DNA from: Candidatus Nitrosacidococcus tergens
Lineage (GTDB): Bacteria; Pseudomonadota; Gammaproteobacteria; Nitrosococcales; Nitrosococcaceae
Assembly: GCF_902810445.1 (NCBI RefSeq)
Contig: NZ_LR778175.1
Span: 620,001-684,000, forward strand
Length of the DNA: 64,000 bases
Direction of reading: 5' to 3'
In this document: one piece after another, positions 52,177 through 61,475 of the stretch
Position numbering within the stretch: position 1 is the first letter of the stretch
Layout of the letters: each line of letters begins with the position of its first letter
The notes under the pieces: model-generated
Database searches by the model: none
The model's input: the letters and a program-made list of their open reading frames with translations, nothing else
Told to the model about the DNA's origin: nothing
Program-made: the position numbers and the translations under genes

Positions 52177-54885
52177 TTATTGTAAAGAAGTAGATTTCTC
52201 TGAATTTGAAGTAAGTAATGCAGGAAGCAAAATCAATGTACACAATAGAGTAAATACAATGCCAATAGTAAGAATTAATCCCATACTAGCCATTCCTGGA
52301 TGAGAAACTAGCAGTAAATTACCAAGGCTAAACATAGTAGTTAGGGTAGTAAATACTAAAGCACGGCTTGTACTAGTACGAAGTAGATCATTTCGATCAC
52401 CAGGGGCTTGTCGTACTCTCTCTACCATATAAATACCGCTATCTACACCCACGCCAAGTAGCAAAGGCAAAGCAACTACATTAGCAAAATTAAAATAAAT
52501 ATGAAATGTAGCCATAGCAGTGCTTAATAATAAACCCGCAAGTGCAAGAGGTACTAAGACTAATAAGACATCTTTAATACTACGTAGCAAAAGAAATAAT
52601 ACAACTATAATTGCAAAAAGTGCATAAGAGAAAGCATGTTGTAAAGCATCAACAATTGCTTCCCCAGATCTAAGTTGAAGCACTAAGGGGCCCGTTGCAC
52701 TAGGAGATATTTCATGAATTTTATTTACAAATCCACGTAAAGACTGAAGATCATCAACATTAAAATCTTTTGTAGGAAAAATTTCTACTCGATGAGTACC
52801 ATCTGCTGTGATCCAACGATCTATGAGATCAGAGGGTAAAGTATCCATCGTAACTGCTTCGGCCTTTAGAGAGTTTTGTAGCTGGCTTAAGTTCTCAGGT
52901 AATGTACCTAGTAAATTGTGCTCTAGGCGGAGTAATGTTTGTTTCTGAGTAGCTTGATCTTCCTGTTCAATAGTAGAAACCAGATATTGGATATCCTCTT
53001 CAAGACGTTGAATTGCCAAAAAATCCTTAGGGGAAGGATCTTTGAAATAAGAATCTAAAGTATGAAGAAATATATCTAAAGTAGACAGAACTTGCCTAGA
53101 ATCTGGATCAGCACTTGGTTTTATTGATGCATCTAATAAAAGTGGACCTACAAGTAAACTTAAATCATCAATAATCTCTAGCTTTTCTTCTTGATTATCA
53201 GGTACAAAATCTTCAGCAGTGATTACTTTGTCTACTGAATCTATTCTTTTAGCTCTCTGGGAAATTTTTTGGGCTTCTTCAGCATTAGAAGCAAGCACAA
53301 TTGCGCTCCACATAGGAATAGTTTCAGTTTTCATCAGCTGTCTTATAGTAGAAACTGATTCTGAATTAGGATTGCGCAAATTAAGCGGATCATAATCAAA
53401 TCTTACTTGAAGTAGAAAGGGTAGGGTTGCTAACCCTAATATTAACCCTCCTAAGAGAATTTGTTTCCTATACTGTAATGGCCAGCTATATATAAAATCA
53501 AATTTACCTTGAGTCTTTGATTCGTAGATATTTGGGATATTTTTAACAGGCAAATAACGTAGTATGGCGGGTAGAAGGAGTAAAGTAAGGCTTAAGTTAA
53601 TAACCATTCCTGTGCCTGCGATTAAGCCTAATTCAGAGACACCAGAGAATTTAGTAGGGATAAATGAATAAAAACCAATCATGGTAGTAATAGCGCATAA
53701 TATAAGAGCAATTCCAGTTTCAGATGCTGTTACTTTCAATGCCCTTAGCCTATTTGCCCCCTGATTTACAAGCTGCTGATAGCGCATACAAAATTGAATA
53801 TCGTATTCAGTACTTAATCCAATATAAAGTACACCAAACGCAGTTGAAATAATATTGAGATGCCCGATATAAAATGCAGCAAACCCTGCAGTTAGGATGA
53901 GACCAACTACTAACCCTAATAAGATAGTAAGTGCAAAAGCACCTGATCGAAGCCCTATATATAATAAGGTCCCTGTCATGATTAGTGCTAAAATCCCAGC
54001 AAGTGTGTTTCCTGTCAGAGCACTTTCTAATTCTTCATGGGCAAGGCCTACATCACCGGTAAGTCGTATTCTCACTCCGTGTTCAGGATCTAGATGAAGA
54101 GATTTAGCAACGTCTCGAATTACATCAATGGCATCCTTTGCAGGCAGCATTTGATTATAATCCATCTGAGGCTGCACAATAATAAACTGGCGTTCTCCGC
54201 TTTTTGATAAGGAAGATCCACGATTCATAAGGTCTTGCCAAGAAAGCAAATGATCCTGCCCTTTTAAGGTGCTTTCTATAGTTTCATTAATAGAGGAGAA
54301 AATCGATTCTAAATCAAGGGTGGTTTCTTTTTTCTGCTTAGCAGAAATAATATCATCAAGCATCCCAAAGAAATTATTTAATGTGAGATCCTGAGTCAGT
54401 TTACCTAGAAACGGTTGTGCCTCTGCTAGATTATCTGCTACGGTATCTAGATCTTTGAGATCTAGATAAATTAATCCATTACGTTTGAAGAAATCATTTG
54501 ATTCAGGTGCATAAATACTTTTAACTAGAGAATTTTTCTCAAGTGCATTAGTAAGCTGTTTAGTCGCATCCCAAGTATGTTCTGGAATATCCCCTTCAAC
54601 AAGGATGAGTAAAGTATCTTGATATTGAGGAAATAACTTATCGTAATTTTTGCTTGCTATGCGAAAAGGGAGATCTGGAGCCAGGATATTTCCTGTATCC
54701 ATATCTACACCTAAATGCCCTGATACATAAAAAAGCACCCACCCTGTGAATAGGAGGGTAGATATGATAATCCAAAGGGAAAAACGATAAACTACACTAA
54801 TGCACCGGGTGATAAAATTAGTAACAAAATGGCTAGCAGCCTTAGCGAAAGAATTTTCCTTCTCTCTTAGCAAATGATCAGACAT
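52177..54885 (-). CDS. hpnN: Hopanoid transporter, RND superfamily
   Basis: 902 residues, MMPL-type RND protein. Helix 1 at about 38-55; a large periplasmic loop; helices 2-6 from about 285 to 445 with GVLYIGLSTEYDIQFCMRY; a second loop; and a second helix set with LPLLLGVGVDSGIYMVERV near 790. HpnN moves hopanoids from the inner to the outer membrane. It lies 28 bases after hpnM, whose product resembles an MlaC-like lipid carrier, a constant partner. Assignment also rests on hpnH two genes upstream. No squalene-hopene cyclase is in this window. Confidence 0.9.
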   Translation of the reverse strand: MSDHLLREKENSFAKAASHFVTNFITRCISVVYRFSLWIIISTLLFTGWVLFYVSGHLGVDMDTGNILAPDLPFRIASKNYDKLFPQYQDTLLILVEGDIPEHTWDATKQLTNALEKNSLVKSIYAPESNDFFKRNGLIYLDLKDLDTVADNLAEAQPFLGKLTQDLTLNNFFGMLDDIISAKQKKETTLDLESIFSSINETIESTLKGQDHLLSWQDLMNRGSSLSKSGERQFIIVQPQMDYNQMLPAKDAIDVIRDVAKSLHLDPEHGVRIRLTGDVGLAHEELESALTGNTLAGILALIMTGTLLYIGLRSGAFALTILLGLVVGLILTAGFAAFYIGHLNIISTAFGVLYIGLSTEYDIQFCMRYQQLVNQGANRLRALKVTASETGIALILCAITTMIGFYSFIPTKFSGVSELGLIAGTGMVINLSLTLLLLPAILRYLPVKNIPNIYESKTQGKFDFIYSWPLQYRKQILLGGLILGLATLPFLLQVRFDYDPLNLRNPNSESVSTIRQLMKTETIPMWSAIVLASNAEEAQKISQRAKRIDSVDKVITAEDFVPDNQEEKLEIIDDLSLLVGPLLLDASIKPSADPDSRQVLSTLDIFLHTLDSYFKDPSPKDFLAIQRLEEDIQYLVSTIEQEDQATQKQTLLRLEHNLLGTLPENLSQLQNSLKAEAVTMDTLPSDLIDRWITADGTHRVEIFPTKDFNVDDLQSLRGFVNKIHEISPSATGPLVLQLRSGEAIVDALQHAFSYALFAIIVVLFLLLRSIKDVLLVLVPLALAGLLLSTAMATFHIYFNFANVVALPLLLGVGVDSGIYMVERVRQAPGDRNDLLRTSTSRALVFTTLTTMFSLGNLLLVSHPGMASMGLILTIGIVFTLLCTLILLPALLTSNSEKSTSLQ

Positions 54886-54913
54886 AATAGAGGATAGCTT
54901 TTATATTAAAACT

Positions 54914-55549
54914 CTACTTACCTTCCTTAGCAATTGCAGCTTCTCGATACTGTTTACTTTTCTCTTTAACCTGATCAAGTAACGCATCATAGCCTTGTGT
55001 TTTAATGACTTGACGATATTCAGTTCTCCTAACTGCTAAATCACTTACCCCATCGGCAATTACATTGACGATACGCCAGTTACCATCTATATTTCTCAGA
55101 AGATAGTCAAATGTAACATTGGTATCATCATGGTTAGTTAGCTTACTTCTAACTCGTATTCCTCCATTTTTAAGGGGATACTCACCTTCAATATTAAATT
55201 CTTCATTACTATAACCATCAAAGTGACGTGCGTAATCGGAAACAGATAAAATTTGAAATGCATCAACAAATTGGATGCTCTGCTCATCTGTAAGAGACTT
55301 CCAAGAGGATCCAAGGGTGTAGCGAGCAATAAATGGAATATCTAAAGTTTCTGTTACTACAGGTAAGAGTTGTTTATAGCGACCATCAAAACCTAGTTTC
55401 TTAGCATTTTTCATCACAGATAAAAGCTCTACTTGTAATTTGTCAATAACTGAAGAAGGCGTATCTGCAAAGGTTGAGGGAGCTATTAACAAAAATACAA
55501 TACCTATAAATAGTGATATAACCCTCATTCCTGCTAACTTTCGATTCAT
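54914..55549 (-). CDS. hpnM: Periplasmic hopanoid/phospholipid-binding protein, MlaC/Ttg2 family
   Basis: 211 residues. Signal peptide (about 1-28, ending TFA before DTPSS). The Tol-Tol-Ttg2 domain has DIPFIARYTLGSSWKSLTDE, VSDYARHFDGYSNEEF, FDYLLRNIDGNWRIVNVIAD and GVSDLAVRRTEYRQVIKTQG, all family hallmarks. It would shuttle lipid between HpnN and the outer membrane. The start could also be the internal Met8, which is crowded by an AGCAGGA too close to serve as its ribosome-binding site. Confidence 0.9.
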   Translation of the reverse strand: MNRKLAGMRVISLFIGIVFLLIAPSTFADTPSSVIDKLQVELLSVMKNAKKLGFDGRYKQLLPVVTETLDIPFIARYTLGSSWKSLTDEQSIQFVDAFQILSVSDYARHFDGYSNEEFNIEGEYPLKNGGIRVRSKLTNHDDTNVTFDYLLRNIDGNWRIVNVIADGVSDLAVRRTEYRQVIKTQGYDALLDQVKEKSKQYREAAIAKEGK

Positions 55550-55660
55550 AGTGCTGTTTTTAATTCCGTATAATATAATTACAGTTATTAATGATGATAG
55601 CTAAAACCTACAGAGCTTTTGCTTGTTGTAATAGTTAGATATCTCTTAATTAAATGAGAT

Positions 55661-56779
55661 TTAAGAAATATCTCCTCTCTTCTGAGATAAATGTGTTTCC
55701 ATTGGTGTTGGAGAGGTTGTTTGTTTTTGTGAGTATTTAATTGGAAGCTCTGGAACCAAGGGACCTTTTAATTTAGGGCCTCGTAGAAATACAGAAAACG
55801 CTTTTATAGGATGTGCCATCGTGTCATTCACTGCAGTAGGTTCATAACCACAGTGAGCCATACAGTTAGCACATTTAGGATGATTTCCTGTGCCATATCT
55901 CTCCCATTCTGTCTCTTCCATTAATGCTTTAAATGTAGGAGCATATCCCCCTTCTGAGAACAGATAACAAGGTTTTTGCCAACCAAAAATATTACGGGTA
56001 GGATTACCCCAAGGAGTACACTGATAGCTTTGATTTCCCGCTAAAAAATCTAAGAAAAGACTAGATTGATTAAATCTCCACTTGTGCCCTTTACCAAGAC
56101 GAAAAATATCTCTAAATAAGCGTTTACTTGCAGCTCGTTGGAGAAAAATATCCTGTCTAGGGGCATGCTCATAGCTATATCCTGGAGAAATAGTGACGCC
56201 TTCTACACCCAATCCCATACAGTAATCGAAAAATTCAGCCACCTTTTTAGAATCTGCATTTTGAAATAGAGTACAATTTATAGTGACCCTAAATCCCCGA
56301 TCAAGACATAATTTAATCGCTGTGACTGCTCGATCAAATACACCCTCTTGGCATACAGAGGCATCATGTTCTTCTTTTAAACCATCTAGATGAACTGAAA
56401 AAGTAAGATAAGGTGATGGCGTATAATCTTTTAATCTTTTAGACAAAAGAAGTGCGTTGGTACACAAATATACAAATTTTTTCCGCTTAATAATACCCTC
56501 AACGATTTGAGGCATTTCTTTATGTAGCAGAGGTTCCCCTCCAGGGATTGATATAACAGGAGCACCACATTCATCTACTGCGTTAAGACATTCTTGAGCA
56601 CTTAAGCGTTTGGCTAAAGTTTCATCTGGATAGTCTATTTTTCCGCAACCAGCACAAGCCAAGTTACATTGAAAAAGAGGTTCAAGCATTAATACTAAGG
56701 GATAACGTTTTACGCCTCGTAATTTTTGCTCTAAAATATACTTGCCGACTCGATATTGTTGGATTAAAGGTATACCCAT
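55661..56779 (-). CDS. hpnH: Adenosyl-hopane synthase, radical SAM
   Basis: 372 residues. Adds a 5'-deoxyadenosyl group to hopene, the first step toward C35 hopanoids. Radical SAM CxxxCxxC is Cys38, Cys42 and Cys45 in QCNLACAGCGKID. SPASM-like C-terminal cysteines lie in YQCTPWGNPTRNIFGWQKPC and KCANCMAHCGYEPTAV. The VISIPGGEPLLHKEM stretch is the GGE motif. GAGGAA lies upstream of ATG. It follows ispH by 26 bases on the same strand, so precursor supply and hopanoid extension share a transcript. Confidence 0.93.
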   Translation of the reverse strand: MGIPLIQQYRVGKYILEQKLRGVKRYPLVLMLEPLFQCNLACAGCGKIDYPDETLAKRLSAQECLNAVDECGAPVISIPGGEPLLHKEMPQIVEGIIKRKKFVYLCTNALLLSKRLKDYTPSPYLTFSVHLDGLKEEHDASVCQEGVFDRAVTAIKLCLDRGFRVTINCTLFQNADSKKVAEFFDYCMGLGVEGVTISPGYSYEHAPRQDIFLQRAASKRLFRDIFRLGKGHKWRFNQSSLFLDFLAGNQSYQCTPWGNPTRNIFGWQKPCYLFSEGGYAPTFKALMEETEWERYGTGNHPKCANCMAHCGYEPTAVNDTMAHPIKAFSVFLRGPKLKGPLVPELPIKYSQKQTTSPTPMETHLSQKRGDIS

Positions 56780-56805
56780 AATTGTGTTGTTCCTCTACAA
56801 AGAGT

Positions 56806-57753
56806 TTAGGTGAAATTCGTGGCTTTTTCAGATCGGAGTAGTGATGAAGGGAGACGGAAGTTTACGGACTCTTGCACTCCATCCCAATTCTTAACTTCAT
56901 TTACACCGTAATTGTGTAGTTTATCTAAAACTTCCTGTACAAGGATTTCTGGTGTTGAAGCTCCGGCAGTAATTCCTACTCTAGCTTGCGGAGTAAACCA
57001 ACCGAAGTCTATATCTTGGCTATCTTGGATAAGGTAAGAAGCAACCCCACTTTGCTCACCTACTTCCCGTAGACGATTAGAATTTGAGCTATTTCGTGCT
57101 CCCACGACTAAAAGAACATCTATTTCTTTGCTTATTTCTCGAACTGCATTTTGACGATTCTGGGTAGCATAACAAATATCATCAAGACCAGGACCATGAA
57201 TATCAGGAAAGCGTTTTTTAAGTGCTTCTACCACATCTCGAGTATCATCAATACTTAAAGTAGTTTGGGTTACATAAGCAATCTGCTTTGGATCCTTAAC
57301 TTCTAATTTTTCAACTTCTTCAACAGACTCTACAATATAAACAGTGCCGCTAACTCGTCCACGAGTACCTTCTACTTCTGGATGACCTACATGCCCAATA
57401 ATAATAAGCTCATCTCCTTGACGATGATATTTTTGAGCTTGTAAGTGAACTTTAGTAACTAACGGGCAAGTTGCATTAATTGCGTATAAGTTACGAAGTT
57501 TTGCAGCTTCTACTACAGCAGTAGCAACTCCATGAGCACTAAAAATAACTACTGATTCTGAAGGGATAGAGTTTAAATTTTCAGTAAAAATAACTCCTCG
57601 CTGCTGTAAATCTTGAATTACATGTTGGTTATGGACAATTTCATGTAGCACGTAAATAGGCGCACCATGAATTTCTAATGCACGCTCAACAACTTCAATA
57701 GCACGCACTACACCAGCACAAAAGCCCCGAGGCTGAGAAAGGGTAACTTCCAT
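56806..57753 (-). CDS. ispH: 4-hydroxy-3-methylbut-2-enyl diphosphate reductase
   Basis: Last MEP-pathway step, giving IPP and DMAPP. 315 residues. Three cluster cysteines are present: Cys12 in RGFCAGVVRAIE, Cys95 in NATCPLVTKVH and Cys193 in LDDICYATQNRQ. Active-site IFSAHGVA and GHVGHPEVEGTRG are also conserved. First gene of the minus-strand block ispH-hpnH, divergent from dxs by 176 bases. Confidence 0.95.
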   Translation of the reverse strand: MEVTLSQPRGFCAGVVRAIEVVERALEIHGAPIYVLHEIVHNQHVIQDLQQRGVIFTENLNSIPSESVVIFSAHGVATAVVEAAKLRNLYAINATCPLVTKVHLQAQKYHRQGDELIIIGHVGHPEVEGTRGRVSGTVYIVESVEEVEKLEVKDPKQIAYVTQTTLSIDDTRDVVEALKKRFPDIHGPGLDDICYATQNRQNAVREISKEIDVLLVVGARNSSNSNRLREVGEQSGVASYLIQDSQDIDFGWFTPQARVGITAGASTPEILVQEVLDKLHNYGVNEVKNWDGVQESVNFRLPSSLLRSEKATNFT

Positions 57754-57929
57754 AAACTATATTTATTGCCTTTGTAGTGTACAGTTAATAATTAACTTTA
57801 GATAAAAATAAAAACTTGTATATTATATACAAAATAATCTGGTCATAGACTACTATAATTAATTAGTCTAATATCTTCAATATTGCTCTGAAATTAGAGA
57901 ATGAAAACTCCCTGATTACCAATTTTAAT

Positions 57930-59855
57930 ATGACTGCTATAGCAAATTATCCTTTATTAAACCGCATTCACACACCAGAACAAATACGCTTCTTATCAGA
58001 AGCAGAATTAAATATACTTGCGGAAGAATTACGATCTTTTTTACTCCATTCAGTTTCTCAAAGTGGTGGTCACTTCGCCGCAGGTTTAGGTGTAATAGAT
58101 CTTACCATTGCACTTCATTATGTATTTAATACACCAGAAGATCGATTAGTTTGGGATGTAGGGCATCAAGCCTATCCTCATAAAATCTTAACTGGGCGAA
58201 AGGATTTATTAACAACTATCCGGCAGCTTAATGGGCTAGCACCTTTTCCTTCTAGAGCAGAAAGTCCTTATGATACTTTTGGGGTAGGACATTCTAGTAC
58301 TTCAATTGGAGCAGCTCTAGGTATGGCTATTGCTGCAGAGCAAAGTAGTAGTAACCGTAAGGCAGTAGCAATTATTGGTGATGGGGGTATGACTGCAGGC
58401 ATGGCCTATGAGGCCTTAGATCATGCAGGGGCTTGTGGTTCAGATCTGCTAGTTATTCTAAATGATAATGAGATGTCTATCTCTCCAAATGTAGGAGCTC
58501 TTTCAAGTTACCTTACTCGGTTAATGACTGGTAGTTTTTATGCCACAGTTAGAGAGGGTAGTAAAAAAGTACTAGAGCGGATGCCTCAACCTATGTGGGA
58601 GCTAGTCCGACGTACCGAAGAGCATGTAAAAGGTATGGTTGTTCCAGGGACACTATTTGAAGAAATGGGGTTTAATTATTTTGGTCCTATTGATGGACAT
58701 GATTTGCCTGTATTAGTTAGTACATTACGCAATTTATATAAACTTGGCGGACCTCGATTGTTGCATGTTGTAACTAGAAAAGGGAAAGGGTATTCATTAG
58801 CTGAAAAGAATCCCGTTACTTACCATGCAGTAGTGCCTTTTGATCCTAAAGTGGGTATGGAAAAGCCAAAGAGTGTAGCAAAAACAAAGCCAACACTTAC
58901 TTATACTCAAGTATTTGGTCAATGGCTCTGTGACATGGCTTATTTAGATAGCCGTTTGATAGGAATTACCCCTGCTATGAGAGAGGGTTCAGGACTTGTA
59001 AAATTTTCGGAACAATTTCCAAAGCGTTATTTTGATGTAGGTATCGCAGAGCAACATAGCGTTACTTTAGCTGCAGGAATGGCTTGTGATGGCTTAAAAC
59101 CTGTGGTAGCTATTTATTCTACTTTCCTACAAAGAGCTTATGATCAGCTTATTCATGATGTAGCAATTCAAAACCTACCTGTATTATTTGCTATTGATCG
59201 TGCAGGTATTGTGGGTCCTGATGGTCCTACCCATGCAGGTAGTTTTGATTTAAGTTTTCTACGCTGCATTCCTAATATGGTTGTCATGACACCTGCTGAT
59301 GAAAATGAATGCCGGCAAATGCTATATACTGGATTTATGCTCAACCAACCAGCTGCAGTGCGTTATCCCAGAGGAAAAGGTATTGGCATAGATGTTGATT
59401 CAGAAATGACTCAAATTCCCTTAGGTAAATCAGATCTTAAACGATCCGGATCAAAAGTTGCTATTCTTTCTTTCGGTGCCATGCTCGCACCTGCTTTAGA
59501 AGTAGCGGAAAAATTAAATGCTACAGTCTTAAATATGAGATTTGTAAAACCTATCGATGAAAAAGCTATTATAGAAATGGCGAGAACTCATGAATTGTTG
59601 GTCACGATAGAAGACAATGTTATTGCAGGCGGTGCTGGAAGTGCAGTAAGTGAGTGTTTAGCAAAACATGGAATACTCATCCCAATACTGCACCAAGGAT
59701 TACCAGATTATTTCCAAGAGCATGGTTCAAGAGAAGAAATTCTTGCTAGTTGTGATTTAGACTCAAAAGGGATCTTATCGGCAATTCAATCTTGTCAAAA
59801 TAAACTGAATTATGCAAAAGCAAATGCACAACAAATAGTTAAAGCTATTTCTTAA
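57930..59855 (+). CDS. dxs: 1-deoxy-D-xylulose-5-phosphate synthase
   Basis: First MEP-pathway step: pyruvate plus glyceraldehyde 3-phosphate to DXP, thiamine diphosphate dependent. 641 residues. N-terminal SQSGGHFAAGLGVIDLTIAL, thiamine-binding IIGDGGMTAGMAYEALDHAG with ILNDNEMSISPNVGALS, catalytic region FDVGIAEQHSVTLAAGMA and IDRAGIVGPDGPTHAGSFDL. Divergent from ispH, placing three MEP genes and three hopanoid genes in 9 kb. No strong ribosome-binding site. Confidence 0.96.
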   Translation: MTAIANYPLLNRIHTPEQIRFLSEAELNILAEELRSFLLHSVSQSGGHFAAGLGVIDLTIALHYVFNTPEDRLVWDVGHQAYPHKILTGRKDLLTTIRQLNGLAPFPSRAESPYDTFGVGHSSTSIGAALGMAIAAEQSSSNRKAVAIIGDGGMTAGMAYEALDHAGACGSDLLVILNDNEMSISPNVGALSSYLTRLMTGSFYATVREGSKKVLERMPQPMWELVRRTEEHVKGMVVPGTLFEEMGFNYFGPIDGHDLPVLVSTLRNLYKLGGPRLLHVVTRKGKGYSLAEKNPVTYHAVVPFDPKVGMEKPKSVAKTKPTLTYTQVFGQWLCDMAYLDSRLIGITPAMREGSGLVKFSEQFPKRYFDVGIAEQHSVTLAAGMACDGLKPVVAIYSTFLQRAYDQLIHDVAIQNLPVLFAIDRAGIVGPDGPTHAGSFDLSFLRCIPNMVVMTPADENECRQMLYTGFMLNQPAAVRYPRGKGIGIDVDSEMTQIPLGKSDLKRSGSKVAILSFGAMLAPALEVAEKLNATVLNMRFVKPIDEKAIIEMARTHELLVTIEDNVIAGGAGSAVSECLAKHGILIPILHQGLPDYFQEHGSREEILASCDLDSKGILSAIQSCQNKLNYAKANAQQIVKAIS

Positions 59856-60049
59856 CATTTTCAAAAATAAAGTAGCCTACTCTAAAAATACACTTACTAC
59901 TATCCTCTATAGCATCAGACGTAAACACAGAGCTAGATTCTGTCATTTATTAGAATCTAATTTATTCCCTTTATTGTTACTCCGATCTAGCACAAATAGC
60001 AAAAACATCTCTAACATTTTAACTAAGTTAAAGCAAAGTTAGATAAGAA

Positions 60050-61336
60050 ATGAAACTTTTTAAAAAGCCGCAATATAAAAATCAAAAAGAGAATATACCC
60101 TCAAATAAAAACATCCCGCCTCCTTCTGCAAGTAATTTTACTGTTAATTTTTTAGCATTAACGGTAGGGTTAGCTATATTAGTTATTCTTCAGTGGTGGT
60201 GGCCATTTTCTACATTTCGTAATGGAGTAATTGTTTGTACGGTAATAACTACTATTATTTGTACTTATGATTTGTTTGTTGCTAAAGTTTGGCAGCGAGA
60301 TTCGGCAGGATTAGTTGGATTAAAACCTCGGAAAGCATCATTACAACGAGTACTCGTTAAATTAGTGGGTCTTGCATTTAGTCTTGCTGTGCCTACACTA
60401 GCCTATCTCATTTTTCCAGAATATCAAGGTACATTCTATCAACCTTGGTGGGAAGTATTAAAAATTATCGGGATTCCACTGCTTATTTTATCCCCTATCT
60501 ATTTTTGGTGGATAGATGGATTACAACGTGACCCATACGACGATTATTGGCACCTTGGTGCAGTATTCTGCTGCTTGGAAAAACCAAATCGAAATCGTAT
60601 CGCTCATCACTGGGGCGGATGGATAGTAAAAGGCTTTTTCCTACCTTCAATGTTTTGCTATTTGGTTGGTGTGAATGCCAATCTTGAAACTGCAATTCAT
60701 AGTTTTACAAGTATGGAAGTAAAGCATTGGCTTTCGGTGTATACATTTTTTTATAATTGGCTGTATCTTGCAGATATAATAGTTGCCGTTATTGGCTATA
60801 CTGTGTCTCTTCGTATTTTAGATACCCACACTCGTACAGTCCAGCCAACAACGCTTGGGTGGTTAGTTACTCTAATATGTTATGCCCCGTTCAGCCTAGC
60901 TATTAATGATAAATTCTTACATTATCAAATTGATCATTGGGGATGGGGAGCGTGGTTACATAATCATCCATACATACAGATTATTTGGGGGTTAATGATT
61001 CTTAGTATGATTACTATTCATGCTTTAAGTATGTTAACCCTTGGATTGCGTTTTTCTAATCTAACCCATCGAGGAATCGTTACTGATGGGCTTTTCAAAT
61101 ATAGTAAACATCCAGATTATATTTGTAAGAATATTTCTTGGTGGCTTATATGGGTTCCCTTTATCCCTGTAAATAACCCTTGGATGGCTGTACGAAGCTG
61201 CATATTATTAGCTATGGTAAATTTTATTTACTATATGCGTGCAGTTACCGAAGAACAGCATTTAAATGAGGATCCAACCTATCGTGCATACGCTGCATGG
61301 ATTGCAGAATATGGATTATTTGCAAGATTAAAATGA
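60050..61336 (+). CDS. Multi-pass membrane protein with isoprenylcysteine-methyltransferase-like C-terminus
   Basis: 428 residues. A basic soluble start (1-35) precedes about ten hydrophobic segments. The last 100 residues resemble the ICMT/PEMT fold: LFKYSKHPDYICKNISWWLIW corresponds to the HPxY...K...W SAM-binding pattern, with AVTEEQHLNEDPTYRAYA near the end. A methyl transfer to a lipid or prenyl group is therefore possible. Downstream of dxs by 194 bases on the same strand, it may belong to isoprenoid or hopanoid modification, but this is inference. Confidence 0.65.
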   Translation: MKLFKKPQYKNQKENIPSNKNIPPPSASNFTVNFLALTVGLAILVILQWWWPFSTFRNGVIVCTVITTIICTYDLFVAKVWQRDSAGLVGLKPRKASLQRVLVKLVGLAFSLAVPTLAYLIFPEYQGTFYQPWWEVLKIIGIPLLILSPIYFWWIDGLQRDPYDDYWHLGAVFCCLEKPNRNRIAHHWGGWIVKGFFLPSMFCYLVGVNANLETAIHSFTSMEVKHWLSVYTFFYNWLYLADIIVAVIGYTVSLRILDTHTRTVQPTTLGWLVTLICYAPFSLAINDKFLHYQIDHWGWGAWLHNHPYIQIIWGLMILSMITIHALSMLTLGLRFSNLTHRGIVTDGLFKYSKHPDYICKNISWWLIWVPFIPVNNPWMAVRSCILLAMVNFIYYMRAVTEEQHLNEDPTYRAYAAWIAEYGLFARLK

Positions 61337-61367
61337 TTACTCTTTATAAAATAGCTCTCTCTTCATG

Positions 61368-61388
61368 AATATGAATTTGATTCATATT
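61368..61388. promoter_or_regulatory. Perfect palindrome with MetR-type core upstream of metE
   Basis: AATATGAAT-TTG-ATTCATATT, 9-bp perfect arms. The core at 61372-61384 is TGAA-N5-TTCA, the consensus of MetR, the LysR-type activator of metE. It lies 87 bases before the metE start codon, a normal place for an activator site. Confidence 0.7.
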
Positions 61389-61475
61389 AATCTTAAAATT
61401 ATTAAATTGCATTAATAAACTACCTAAGCCAAACTATATATTATTTTTTGTAAATATATAAAGAGGAATTTATTT

